64,000 nucleotides of DNA from Massilia sp. NR 4-1 (GCF_001191005.1 NZ_CP012201.1:2418001-2482000); one strand, 5' to 3'. Positions 54,583-62,836 are shown, counted from the stretch's first letter. A program made the numbers and translations. The notes: generated by a model from the sequence alone, not told the origin.

Positions 54583-54611
54583 AAGCGCCGCTAGATGCGG
54601 CGCTTTTTTTA
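54583..54611 (+). terminator. Rho-independent terminator of the PEP-CTERM gene
   Basis: AAGCGCCGC (54583-54591) pairs with GCGGCGCTT (54597-54605) around TAGAT, then TTTTTTTA. Confidence 0.92.
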
Positions 54612-54641
54612 TGTCCCGAAGTTTGTACGGCCTTTTTCTGC

Positions 54642-54671
54642 TTGACAGCTGCAAAGTTCATCACTTACATT
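54642..54671 (+). promoter_or_regulatory. Promoter of the leuA leader transcript
   Basis: A perfect -35 box TTGACA (54642-54647) is followed at 17-18 bases by TTACAT or TACATT (54665-54671). The expected transcription start, 54677-54680, coincides with the ATG of the first leader ORF at 54679, so that ORF would have little or no untranslated sequence before it. Confidence 0.7.
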
Positions 54672-54678
54672 AAAGCCC

Positions 54679-54765
54679 ATGTTCACGCATCTGCATCTAT
54701 CCGCTTTCCTGCTGCCGTTTGCTAGCGCCCTATCGCTAGCAGCGCGCCTACTAGCACGCGCTTAA
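54679..54765 (+). CDS. Leucine-rich leader peptide 1 of leuA (28 residues)
   Basis: A 28-codon ORF with leucines at positions 5, 7, 11, 12, 18, 20, 24 and 25 (8 of 28). Five of the eight are CTA, a codon rarely used in the surrounding genes, where CTG dominates. No ribosome-binding site is present, and the predicted transcription start falls on the ATG, so leaderless translation is suggested. The distal half overlaps stem TGCTAGCG/CGCTAGCA (54720-54727 with 54734-54741). The arrangement is that of a leucine attenuation leader: ribosome stalling at CTA codons when leucyl-tRNA is low would change downstream RNA folding. Confidence 0.75.
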   Translation: MFTHLHLSAFLLPFASALSLAARLLARA

Positions 54766-54786
54766 TCCGCGTTCTCTGTCGTACCC

Positions 54787-54808
54787 CGCGCCGGCCACGA
54801 GCCGCGCG
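54787..54808 (+). promoter_or_regulatory. Stem-loop between the two leuA leader ORFs
   Basis: CGCGCCGGC (54787-54795) pairs with GCCGCGCG (54801-54808), one bulged C, loop CACGA. AAGTCCCAAAAA follows, not a T-run. It is GC-rich enough to pause polymerase or to be an attenuator stem of non-classical type. Confidence 0.5.
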
Positions 54809-54839
54809 AAGTCCCAAAAACCCAGGAAAGATTGCACCG

Positions 54840-54968
54840 ATGTTCACAACGGCCACCCCGACTCCATCCCGCGCAGGCGCTTCGACCGCCCTGACGGCTG
54901 GCGTGCGTGCGCCGCTGCGCCCTCTGCTGCCCCTACTGCTAAAACTACCGATCGGTTGCCTGGTCTAG
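54840..54968 (+). CDS. Leucine-rich leader peptide 2 of leuA (42 residues)
   Basis: A second ORF, 42 codons, again starting Met-Phe-Thr, with nine leucines, eight of them in the last 17 residues, including PLLPLLLKL near the end; three are CTA. AGGA eleven bases upstream is a weak ribosome-binding site. The stop lies inside a stem-loop (54954-54990). It is placed 87 bases before leuA. Two tandem Leu-rich leaders strengthen the attenuation reading, though the second could be an accidental ORF in GC-rich DNA; CTA clustering argues against this. Confidence 0.6.
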   Translation: MFTTATPTPSRAGASTALTAGVRAPLRPLLPLLLKLPIGCLV

Positions 54969-54990
54969 CGCCCGTGGCCATCAGGCAGCC
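54954..54990 (+). promoter_or_regulatory. Stem-loop spanning the end of leader ORF 2
   Basis: GGTTGCCTG (54954-54962) pairs with CAGGCAGCC (54982-54990) with one G-U pair. The left arm encodes the last codons of leader 2 and would be covered by a ribosome at its stop codon, a geometry suited to ribosome-controlled folding. A weak stem CCGA/TCGG (about 55011-55024) lies between it and leuA. No U-rich terminator is visible. Confidence 0.5.
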
Positions 54991-55055
54991 ATCCGCCACA
55001 TGCAGTAGTCCGACCCGTTCGGCTTTCCCAATTTGAGAGACTCCAGGAGTACACC

Positions 55056-56750
55056 ATGATGTTGCAGAATCCGGCCGCCAAATACCGCGCCTTCCCCGCC
55101 GTTCAATTGTCCGACCGCCAGTGGCCCAACGCCGTCATCAGCAAGCCGCCGATCTGGATGAGCACCGACCTGCGCGACGGCAACCAGGCGCTGATCGAAC
55201 CCATGAGCATCGAGAAAAAGCTGCGCTTCTTCGACCTGCTGGTGAAAATCGGCCTGAAGGAAATCGAAGTGGGCTTCCCCTCGGCTTCGCAGACCGACTT
55301 CGACTTCGTGCGCAAGCTGATTGATGAGAAGCGCATCCCGGACGACGTGACTATCATCGTGCTGACCCAGTCGCGCGAAGAGCTGATCCGCCGCACCGTG
55401 GACGCCGCTGCCGGCGCCAAGCGCGCCATCGTCCACCTGTACAACTCCGTAGCGCCGGTATTCCGCAAGGTGGTGTTCGGCATGTCGCGCGAAGAAATCA
55501 CCAATATCGCCACCAGCGGCACCAAGCTGGTGAAGGAACTGCTGGCCCAGCACCTCGAAACCGAATGGGGCTTCGAGTACACTCCGGAATCCTTCTCCAC
55601 CACCGAGCTGGATTTTTCCAAGCATATCTGCGATGCGGTGAGCGCCATCTGGCAGCCGACGCCGCAGAAGAAGATGATTATCAATCTTCCTTCGACCGTG
55701 GAGTGCAGCACGCCGAATGTGTATGCCGACCAGATCGAATGGATGTCGCGCAAGCTTGCGCGCCGCGATTCCATCATCATCAGCGTGCATCCCCACAATG
55801 ACCGCGGCACCGCCGTCGCCTCGGCCGAACTGGCCGTGATGGCGGGCGCCGACCGCGTCGAGGGCTGCCTGTTCGGCAACGGCGAGCGCACCGGCAATGT
55901 GGACCTGGTTACCTTGGCCTTGAATCTCTACACCCAGGGCGTGCATCCCGGCCTGGATTTCTCCGACATCGATTCGGTGCGCAAGCTGGTGGAGGAATGC
56001 AACCAGCTGCCGGTGCACCCGCGCCACCCCTACGTCGGTGATCTGGTGTTCACCGCCTTCTCCGGCTCGCACCAGGACGCGATCAAGAAAGGCTTCGCCC
56101 AGCAGCAGCCCAACGCGATCTGGGAAATTCCTTATCTGCCGATCGATCCGGCCGACCTGGGGCGCAGCTACGACGCGGTGATCCGGGTGAACAGCCAGTC
56201 CGGCAAAGGCGGCATGTCCTATCTGCTGGAACAGGATTACGGCCTGGTGCTGCCGCGCCGCCTGCAGATTGAATTCAGCCGCGCCGTGCAGAAGGTGGCC
56301 GACCAGACCGGCCTGGAAATCACCTCCGAAGGCATTCACGAGATCTTCCAGCGCGAATACCTGGAGCAGACCGCGCCTTACGCCTACGCCTCGCACAAAA
56401 TGGTGGAGGACAGCAGCAGCGACGAGCCGGTGCAGATCGACATCGCCCTGATCCACCGCCAGGCGCCGATGGCCCTGCAAGGCGGCGGCAATGGCCCGAT
56501 CGACGCCTTCGTCGACGCCCTCGGCCTGGATATCAAGCTGATGGATTACCACGAACACGCCATCGGCCACGGCGCCAATGCCAAAGCGGCCTGCTATGTC
56601 GAACTGCGCCTGGAAAATGGCCCTACCCTGTTCGGCGCGGCCATCGACAGCAATATCGTCACCGCCTCCTTCAAGGCAGTGCTGAGCGCCGTCAACCGCC
56701 AATTGAAAATGAAAGAAGCGGCAGCGGCTAGCCAACAGGTAGCGGCTTAA
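55056..56750 (+). CDS. leuA: 2-isopropylmalate synthase (long, fungal/actinobacterial-type)
   Basis: A 564-residue enzyme condensing acetyl-CoA and 2-ketoisovalerate in the first leucine-specific step. The HMGL-like TIM barrel has the metal/catalytic motif WMSTDLRDGNQAL, SVHPHNDRGTAVA and GCLFGNGERTGNVDLVT. The C-terminal LeuA dimer/allosteric domain spans about 430-550 (GNGPIDAFVDAL). The DLRDGNQAL motif and length belong to the long class seen in actinobacteria and fungi, not the ~520-residue E. coli class (TLRDGEQ). AGGAG seven bases upstream marks the start. Leucine feedback and attenuation by the upstream leader are expected. leuBCD are not adjacent. Confidence 0.95.
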   Translation: MMLQNPAAKYRAFPAVQLSDRQWPNAVISKPPIWMSTDLRDGNQALIEPMSIEKKLRFFDLLVKIGLKEIEVGFPSASQTDFDFVRKLIDEKRIPDDVTIIVLTQSREELIRRTVDAAAGAKRAIVHLYNSVAPVFRKVVFGMSREEITNIATSGTKLVKELLAQHLETEWGFEYTPESFSTTELDFSKHICDAVSAIWQPTPQKKMIINLPSTVECSTPNVYADQIEWMSRKLARRDSIIISVHPHNDRGTAVASAELAVMAGADRVEGCLFGNGERTGNVDLVTLALNLYTQGVHPGLDFSDIDSVRKLVEECNQLPVHPRHPYVGDLVFTAFSGSHQDAIKKGFAQQQPNAIWEIPYLPIDPADLGRSYDAVIRVNSQSGKGGMSYLLEQDYGLVLPRRLQIEFSRAVQKVADQTGLEITSEGIHEIFQREYLEQTAPYAYASHKMVEDSSSDEPVQIDIALIHRQAPMALQGGGNGPIDAFVDALGLDIKLMDYHEHAIGHGANAKAACYVELRLENGPTLFGAAIDSNIVTASFKAVLSAVNRQLKMKEAAAASQQVAA

Positions 56751-56798
56751 GCGCAGATCGACTATCATGTGACTTGCCACGGTGTGCGAACCGTAGGC

Positions 56799-56829
56799 GG
56801 CAGCGGAAGCCCTCCCTCCTTCCGCTGCC
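56799..56829 (+). terminator. Terminator-like hairpin after leuA
   Basis: GGCAGCGGAAG (56799-56809) pairs perfectly with CTTCCGCTGCC (56819-56829), followed by pyrimidine-rich TTCCTGTCTCTTATT. It probably ends the leuA transcript. Confidence 0.7.
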
Positions 56830-56933
56830 TTCCTGTCTCTTATTCCCATCATCGTCACGGCCCGCGCTGCCGCTGGTGAATCCCCGTTGCTATACTGTTT
56901 CCTCCCCACGCATCCTGGCAAAGGAGCAGCGGC

Positions 56934-58526
56934 ATGGCTATGGCAAACCTGAAAATAGGTACCCGGCTCGGCATCGGCTTCGGTGCTGTCTTCCTGCTGA
57001 TGATTGCGCTGATCCTGGTCGGGCTGCAAAGGCTGTCCAGCATTGGCGACTTAAGCTCCACCATCATCGACAAGGACTGGATCAAGGCGGATGCCGCCGC
57101 CACCATTGCCACCACCACCCGCTCCAATTCCGCCCTGGTGCTGGAGCTGTTCATTGCCGGCAGCGGCGAAGTCGCGTCGATCAAGGCGCAGATCGCCGCC
57201 AATAAGACCACCATCAGCAACGCCATCGACACGCTGGACAAGCTGGTCTATCTGCCGCAGGGCCGGGAACTGATGCAGACCATCAAGCGCGAACGGGCGG
57301 CCTACGTGCAATCCTTCGGCAAGGTCATCAAGCTGCTCGACGAAGGCCAACGCGAAGCGGCAGGCCAGCAGATGGAAGGGGAAACCCTGCCCCAGCTGCG
57401 CCAGCTGCAGAACAGCATCAAGTCGCTGAACGACTTGCAGCGTTCCCTGGTCAGCGATCACGGTACGCTGATCAAATCCGATATCACCATGGCCAGCCGG
57501 CTGATGGCCGGCCTGGGCGCGGCGGCAGTGCTGCTGGGCGTGATACTGGCGTACCGCATCTCGCAGTCGATCACCAATCCCATAGGTTATGCGCTGAAAG
57601 TGGCGCGCGCCGTAGCCGGCGGCGACTTGAGCAGCCATATTGAAGAAGCGGGCAAGGACGAGGCGGGCGAATTGCTGCATGCATTGAAAGAGATGAATGA
57701 CAGCCTGGCCAATATCGTCAGCCAGGTGCGCCATGGCACGGGAGCGATCGCCAGCGCGTCGAGCCAGATCGCCAGCGGGAATATGGATCTTTCCTCGCGC
57801 ACCGAGGCCCAGGCCAGCTCGCTGGAGGAAACCGCCTCCTCGATGGAGCAGCTGACATCGACCGTCAAGCAGAATGCGGACAATGCGCGCCAGGCCAATG
57901 CGCTGGCCCACTCGGCCTCCGAGGTGGCGCAGCGCGGCGGCGAGGTGGTGTCGCAGGTGGTGCACACCATGGGGTCGATCAACGATTCTTCGCGCAAGGT
58001 GGTGGACATTATCGCCGTCATCGACAGCATCGCTTTCCAGACCAATATCCTGGCCTTGAATGCCGCGGTGGAAGCGGCGCGCGCCGGCGAGCAGGGGCGC
58101 GGCTTCGCCGTGGTGGCCTCGGAGGTGCGCAATCTGGCGCAGCGTTCGGCCACGGCGGCGCGCGAGATCAACGAGCTGATCTCCGATTCCGTCAACAAGG
58201 TCGACGATGGCGCCAGGCTGGTGCAGCAGGCCGGCGAAACGATGGACGAGGTAGTCCAGGCCGTGCGCCGCGTGACCGACATCATGGGCGATATTTCGCT
58301 GGCCACCAGCGAACAGACCGACGGCATCGAGCAGATGAACCAGGCCATCTCGCAGATGGACGATGCGACCCAGCAGAACGCGGCACTGGTGGAACAGGCG
58401 GCCGCCGCATCGGCCGCCATGCAGGATCAGGCCAACAAGCTGGAAACGCTGGTCGCGCAGTTCCAGCTCTCCGGCGAGCGCCACCTGGCGGCCAGCCGCC
58501 AGCTCAAGCTGATACGTTCAAGCTGA
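56934..58526 (+). CDS. Methyl-accepting chemotaxis protein
   Basis: A 530-residue chemoreceptor of the Tar/Tsr layout. Membrane helix 1 (about 11-33), a periplasmic four-helix-bundle ligand domain (about 34-185, MCP_TapH-like), membrane helix 2 (about 188-208), a HAMP domain (about 210-262) and a long cytoplasmic coiled coil. The hairpin tip IAFQTNILALNAAVEAARAGEQ (split here by definition) is fully conserved, with methylation-site regions such as SSRTEAQASSLEETASSMEQL. AAGGAG seven bases upstream supports the start. No CheR-binding pentapeptide is seen. Its last nine bases overlap the convergent egtB gene. The ligand is unknown. Confidence 0.94.
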   Translation: MAMANLKIGTRLGIGFGAVFLLMIALILVGLQRLSSIGDLSSTIIDKDWIKADAAATIATTTRSNSALVLELFIAGSGEVASIKAQIAANKTTISNAIDTLDKLVYLPQGRELMQTIKRERAAYVQSFGKVIKLLDEGQREAAGQQMEGETLPQLRQLQNSIKSLNDLQRSLVSDHGTLIKSDITMASRLMAGLGAAAVLLGVILAYRISQSITNPIGYALKVARAVAGGDLSSHIEEAGKDEAGELLHALKEMNDSLANIVSQVRHGTGAIASASSQIASGNMDLSSRTEAQASSLEETASSMEQLTSTVKQNADNARQANALAHSASEVAQRGGEVVSQVVHTMGSINDSSRKVVDIIAVIDSIAFQTNILALNAAVEAARAGEQGRGFAVVASEVRNLAQRSATAAREINELISDSVNKVDDGARLVQQAGETMDEVVQAVRRVTDIMGDISLATSEQTDGIEQMNQAISQMDDATQQNAALVEQAAAASAAMQDQANKLETLVAQFQLSGERHLAASRQLKLIRSS

Positions 58527-59777
58527 GGTGCGCGCCAGGCGGATGCCGCTGAACTGCCAGCGCGCGCCGGCCGGGAAGAAGTTGCGGTAGCTGGCGCGTG
58601 CGTGCCCTTCCGGCGTGGCGCAGGACGAGCCGCGCAGCACATACTGGTTGACCATGAACTTGCCGTTGTATTCGCCCAGCGCGCCGGCGGCGGCACGGTA
58701 GCCCGGATATGGCGCGTAGCTGCTGCTGGTCCACTGCCAGCAATGGCCGAACATCTGCTGCAGGCGGCCTTGCGGCGACGGCACGGCGCCCGGATGCAGG
58801 CCGCCGCCTTCGGGCATGGCGCCGGCGGCATGTGCCGCCAGCTCCCATTCCGCCTCGCTCGGCAGGCGCGCGCCCATCCAGTGGGCGCAGGCATCGGCCT
58901 CGAACAAGGAGATATGCGTGGCGGGCCGGTTCACATCCAGCCGCTGCAAGCCATGCAGGGTGAACTCCCACCACTGCCCCGCCTCGTCCCTGTGCCAGTA
59001 CAGCGGATGGCGCAAGCCCATGCCGCCAACCCAGTCCCAGCCCTCGGCCAGCCACAGCGACGGCTCGCGGTAGCCGCCCGCCTCGATAAAGGCCAGATAC
59101 TCGCCGTTCGTCAGCAGGCGCGAGGCCAGCTCGAAAGGCGCGACGTACTGGCGGTGGCGCGGCAGCTCGTTATCGAAGCAGAAGCCCTCGCCCTGGTGGC
59201 CGATATCGCATAAGCCGCCTTCCAGCGCCAGCCACTCCAGCGGGACGGCGGCGGCGGCCGGCGGCAGCGCCTCGGCCGCATAGGCGGGATGCAGCGGATT
59301 CTGCGCCAGCAGATGCTTCACATCGGTCAGCATCAGCTCCTGGTGCTGCTGCTCGTGCTCCAGGCCCAACGTGAGCAGCATGGCCAGCCGGTCGCGCGCG
59401 GCGGCATCGAGAACGCTGCCCAGCAGGCGCGCCATGCGCTGGTCCACGTTGGCGCGGTAAGCGCGCACCTCGGACAAGGCGGGCCGCGTCAGCAGGCCGC
59501 GGCGCGGGCGCGGATGCTTGTCGCCCACGCCGTTGTAATAGGAATTGAACAGCATGCGGAAGGCGGGATGGAAGGGCTGAAAATCCGTCTCCATCTGCTC
59601 CAGGATAAAGGTCTCGAAAAACCAGGTGGTGTGGGCCAGATGCCACTTGATCGGGCTGGCGTCGGGCATCGACTGCACGCAGCAATCCTCATCGCTGAGC
59701 GGCGCGGCCAGGTCCAGCGAGCGCTGGCGCACCGCGGCGTAGCGCGCGGTCCACAGACCGCTGTCATACATATGCAT
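58518..59777 (-). CDS. egtB: Ergothioneine biosynthesis sulfoxide synthase EgtB (type II)
   Basis: A 419-residue nonheme-iron sulfoxide synthase that joins hercynine and a cysteine-containing thiol. The N-terminal DinB-like domain carries the iron ligands: His in WHLAHTTWFFE and the HEQQHQE motif (HxxxHxE). YYNGVGDKHPRPRRGLL is typical of EgtB. The C-terminal FGE-sulfatase-like domain has GHCWQWTSSSYAPYPGYR and the terminal RGSSCATPEGHARASYRNFF. AAGGAGG just upstream of ATG 59777 is a strong site. It follows egtD by 15 bases. The related SenA enzyme makes selenoneine with the same fold; I call EgtB because of egtD, with SenA as the alternative. Confidence 0.9.
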   Translation of the reverse strand: MHMYDSGLWTARYAAVRQRSLDLAAPLSDEDCCVQSMPDASPIKWHLAHTTWFFETFILEQMETDFQPFHPAFRMLFNSYYNGVGDKHPRPRRGLLTRPALSEVRAYRANVDQRMARLLGSVLDAAARDRLAMLLTLGLEHEQQHQELMLTDVKHLLAQNPLHPAYAAEALPPAAAAVPLEWLALEGGLCDIGHQGEGFCFDNELPRHRQYVAPFELASRLLTNGEYLAFIEAGGYREPSLWLAEGWDWVGGMGLRHPLYWHRDEAGQWWEFTLHGLQRLDVNRPATHISLFEADACAHWMGARLPSEAEWELAAHAAGAMPEGGGLHPGAVPSPQGRLQQMFGHCWQWTSSSYAPYPGYRAAAGALGEYNGKFMVNQYVLRGSSCATPEGHARASYRNFFPAGARWQFSGIRLARTSA

Positions 59778-59792
59778 ATCGCCTCCTTCTTC

Positions 59793-60794
59793 TTATTCGC
59801 TGACGGCCTTTGCGTGGAAGACGGCGAACCAGCCTGCGGCATCGGTCCATACGCCATCCTCGGCAAAGCCGGCATCGCGCAGCAGTTCGGCAAAGCTGTC
59901 GCGCGTGTACTTATAACTGTCCTCGGTATGAATGCGCTCTCCGCGCGCGAAATCGCGCTGGCCGCCGGGCCAGCTCACCGTCAGCGCGGTGCGCGCTTCC
60001 AGGTGCATTTCGATGCGGCTTTCCTCGGCATTGAAGAAGGCGCGGTGACGCCATTGGCCCACATCGAAATCCGCGCCGATCAGATGATTCAGGTGGCGCA
60101 GCATATTCAGGTTGAAGGCCGCCGTCACGCCGATGGCGTCGTCATAGGCGGCATCCAGCACGGCGCTGTCCTTGATCAGATCGACGCCGATCAGCAGGCC
60201 GCCGTCGGCGCAGGCCTGGCCGCGCAGGCGGCGCAGGAAGGCAATGGCTTCATGCGGGGCGAAATTGCCGATCGAGGAACCGGGATAGAAGAAAGTGCGG
60301 CGCTGCGGGCGCACCGTGGCGGGCAGCTCGAAATGGCCGGAAAAGTCCAGCGCCAGCGCCGTCATTTCGATGGCGGGAAAGCGCTGCCGCAAACGGCCCA
60401 CGGCCTCGTTCAGGAAGTCGCGCGAGATATCGACCGGCACATACTGCGCCGGCTGCAGCAGCGGAAACAGGCTGGCCGCCTTGGCGCAATTGCCGGCGCC
60501 CAGGTCGATCAGCGTGGCGTCCTTGCCGATGCAGTCCGCCATCTCCGCGCCATGGCTGGCGAAAATGGCCGCTTCGGTGCGCGTTGGGTAGTATTCGGGC
60601 AGCTCGCAGATCGCCTCGAACAGGCGCGAGCCGAGACTGTCGTACAGATACTTGGGCGAGGTATGCGCGGCGGGGGCCAGCAGTCCGGCACTGATCTCGG
60701 CCGTGACGGCCGGTGCGGCGTGGGCTATGCCGAGCGGTATGGCTGGGATGGCCGGCGAAACAAGGCGCATCGCCGCAGTACGGGACAAAGGCAT
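59793..60794 (-). CDS. egtD: L-histidine N-alpha-methyltransferase EgtD
   Basis: A 333-residue SAM-dependent enzyme that trimethylates histidine to hercynine, the first step to ergothioneine. Motifs: YLYDSLGSRLFEAICELPEYYPTRTE split, SAM-binding LIDLGAGNCAKA, VPVDISRDFL, FYPGSSIGNF and the C-terminal IHTEDSYKYT. Starts at 60827 and 60884 are also in frame; I use 60794, where similarity begins soon after. It is the first gene of an egtD-egtB operon, divergent from an ABC transporter operon whose first gene begins 223 bases away. egtC and egtE are not in the window. Confidence 0.92.
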   Translation of the reverse strand: MPLSRTAAMRLVSPAIPAIPLGIAHAAPAVTAEISAGLLAPAAHTSPKYLYDSLGSRLFEAICELPEYYPTRTEAAIFASHGAEMADCIGKDATLIDLGAGNCAKAASLFPLLQPAQYVPVDISRDFLNEAVGRLRQRFPAIEMTALALDFSGHFELPATVRPQRRTFFYPGSSIGNFAPHEAIAFLRRLRGQACADGGLLIGVDLIKDSAVLDAAYDDAIGVTAAFNLNMLRHLNHLIGADFDVGQWRHRAFFNAEESRIEMHLEARTALTVSWPGGQRDFARGERIHTEDSYKYTRDSFAELLRDAGFAEDGVWTDAAGWFAVFHAKAVSE

Positions 60795-61016
60795 ATCGGG
60801 CTCTTTCTCGGAGTTGTTGGACGCCATCGCGGCTGAGCCATGCCGGTCCAGCCGCCCCGGCGCCGATGACATTTTTGTTATCATAGCTGAATATCCAAAA
60901 CCGGGCGTCCGCCACGCCGCTCAGTGCTTCCTTGCACTGTTTAACGAAATAACAAGCATCCCCAGTAGCCAAGCAAGACCTGCGCAACCCACCTTCACCG
61001 AAAGGTCTATCCCACC

Positions 61017-61895
61017 ATGAGCCACTCTGCCCTGAGTACCATGAAATCCCTGCTGTGCGCCGCCATGAGCGCCGGCCTGATGCTGGCGTCCGCGCCCTCC
61101 CTCGCCCAGCAAGTGCTGCGCGTGTCCGCCATTCCGGACGAGGCGCCGACCGAGTTGCAGCGCAAGTTCAAGCCGCTGGGCGAGTATCTGGAAAAGAAAC
61201 TGGGCATGAAGGTGGAGTTTACCCCCGTCACCGATTACGCCGCCTCGGTCGAAGGCTTGATCAACAAAAAGCTGGACATGGTCTGGTTCGGCGGCTTCAC
61301 CTTCGTGCAGGCCAAGGAGCGCAGCAAGGGCCAGGTGGTGCCGCTGGTGCAGCGCGCCGAGGACGAGAAGTTCCGCTCGGTCTTCATCACCACCGCCAAG
61401 GACATCAACAAGCTGGACGACCTGAAAGGCCGCACGCTGAGCTTCGGTTCCGAATCCTCGACCTCGGGCCACCTGATGCCGCGCTCCTTCCTGCTGGCCG
61501 CCAAGATCGATCCGGACAGCGACCTGAAACGCGTGGCCTATTCGGGCGCGCACGACGCCACCGTGGCCGCCGTGGCAGGCGGCAAGGTCGATGCCGGCGC
61601 GCTGAATATCTCGGTGTGGGAAAAGCTGGTGGGCGAGAAAAAAGTCGATACCCAAGCGGTGCGCGTGTTCTACACCACGCCCGGCTACTACGACTATAAC
61701 TGGACCGTGCGCGCCGACATGCCGCCCGAGCTGAAGAAGAAAATCAGCGACGCCTTCCTTGCGCTGAGCGCCGACAATGCGGAAGGCAAGGCGATTCTGG
61801 AATTGCAGCGCGCCTCCAAATTCATCCCCACCAAGGCTGAAAACTACGCCGCCATCGAGGCCGCCGCCAAGAATGCGGGACTGTTGAAAAAATAA
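61017..61895 (+). CDS. PhnD-like substrate-binding protein (putative selenate/phosphonate ABC transporter)
   Basis: A 292-residue periplasmic binding protein. A signal peptide (about 1-30, APSLAQQ) is followed by RVSAIPDEAPTELQRKFKPLGEYLEKKLG, LINKKLDMVWFGGFTFVQA and TLSFGSESSTSGHLMPRSFLL, the PhnD superfamily fold. The DEAPTELQRKF opening and the WFGGFTFVQA loop match what I recall of the subgroup annotated as putative selenate-binding proteins, often linked with selD. selD lies 7.6 kb away here. True phosphonate or phosphite binding is the main alternative. It begins a four-gene transporter operon. Confidence 0.85.
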   Translation: MSHSALSTMKSLLCAAMSAGLMLASAPSLAQQVLRVSAIPDEAPTELQRKFKPLGEYLEKKLGMKVEFTPVTDYAASVEGLINKKLDMVWFGGFTFVQAKERSKGQVVPLVQRAEDEKFRSVFITTAKDINKLDDLKGRTLSFGSESSTSGHLMPRSFLLAAKIDPDSDLKRVAYSGAHDATVAAVAGGKVDAGALNISVWEKLVGEKKVDTQAVRVFYTTPGYYDYNWTVRADMPPELKKKISDAFLALSADNAEGKAILELQRASKFIPTKAENYAAIEAAAKNAGLLKK

Positions 61896-61898
61896 GCG

Positions 61899-62825
61899 AT
61901 GGATTCAGGCAAAACAGACGCAGGCGCCCGCGCCGCCGCGGCAGCGCCTTCCGTGGTGGCGGCGGCGCCTGCGGCAAGCCAGCCATCGGCCGCCACGCGG
62001 CAGGATGCGGCGCCGATTTATCGCCTTGAGCAGTTGGCAGTGCGCCATATCGGCGGCACGCGCGCGCTGGCCTTGCAAGACATCGACCTGCACATCGCGC
62101 CCGGCGAACAAGTCGCCCTGATCGGTCCTTCCGGCGCCGGCAAGACCACCTTGCTGGCCACCCTGGCCTGCGCCCACCAGCCGGAGTCGGGCCGCTTCGA
62201 AGCCTTCGGCGGCGATCCATGGACCCTGCCGGACGGCGAACGGCACCGCCTGCGCGCCCGTCTCTTCCTCGCGCCGCAAACGCCGCCGCTGCCGCCGCGC
62301 CAGCGCGTGGTGACGGCGGTGCTGGCGGCGCGCCTGCCGCATTGGAGCTTGTGGCGCGCGCTGCTCTCGCTGCTGCGTCCCGCCGATCCGGAAGCGGCGT
62401 TCCGCGCCCTGTCGCGCTTTCATCTCGGCGACAAGCTGTATGCCCGCGTCGACCGCTTGTCCGGCGGCGAGCGCCAGCGCTGCGGCCTGGCGCGCCTGCT
62501 GCTCTCGACGGCGCAGGCGCTGCTGGTGGACGAGCCCTTGTCGGCGCTCGATCCCGCGCTGTCGCAACTGACCCTCAACACCCTGCAGCAGGAAGCGGCG
62601 CAGCGCCAGGCGGCGCTGGTCTGCAGCCTGCACCAGGTCGATCTGGCGCTGAGCCATTTCCCGCGCATCGTGGCCTTGAAGGAAGGTCGCATCGTCTTCG
62701 ACCTGCCGCGCGGGCAGGTGACGGAGGCGATGATCGCCGAACTGTATCTGGGCGAACAAGCGCCCGCCAATTCGCCGCATCCGCAAACCTTGCAGGACAA
62801 GCTGGCCGTCGGCGCCTGCCTGTAA
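61899..62825 (+). CDS. PhnC-like ABC transporter ATP-binding protein
   Basis: A 308-residue ATPase, energy unit of the PhnD-like importer. An Ala-rich N-terminal extension of about 40 residues precedes the core: Walker A GPSGAGKTTLL, Q-loop LAPQTPPLPPRQRV, signature LSGGERQRCGLARLL, Walker B ALLVDEPLSALDP and switch His in CSLHQVDLAL. It starts three bases after the binding-protein stop. The sequence is slightly more diverged from PhnC than a canonical phosphonate ATPase, in line with a different substrate. Confidence 0.9.
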   Translation: MDSGKTDAGARAAAAAPSVVAAAPAASQPSAATRQDAAPIYRLEQLAVRHIGGTRALALQDIDLHIAPGEQVALIGPSGAGKTTLLATLACAHQPESGRFEAFGGDPWTLPDGERHRLRARLFLAPQTPPLPPRQRVVTAVLAARLPHWSLWRALLSLLRPADPEAAFRALSRFHLGDKLYARVDRLSGGERQRCGLARLLLSTAQALLVDEPLSALDPALSQLTLNTLQQEAAQRQAALVCSLHQVDLALSHFPRIVALKEGRIVFDLPRGQVTEAMIAELYLGEQAPANSPHPQTLQDKLAVGACL

Positions 62826-62836
62826 GCGGAACGCGC

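Noticed and set aside
54612..54641. T-rich segment before the leuA promoter as part of the attenuator
   Set aside because: It belongs to the terminator of the upstream PEP-CTERM gene (stem 54583-54605).
58518..59777. Naming the EgtB-family gene senA
   Set aside because: egtD is directly upstream and no senB is in view. Without a phylogeny the ergothioneine assignment is safer.
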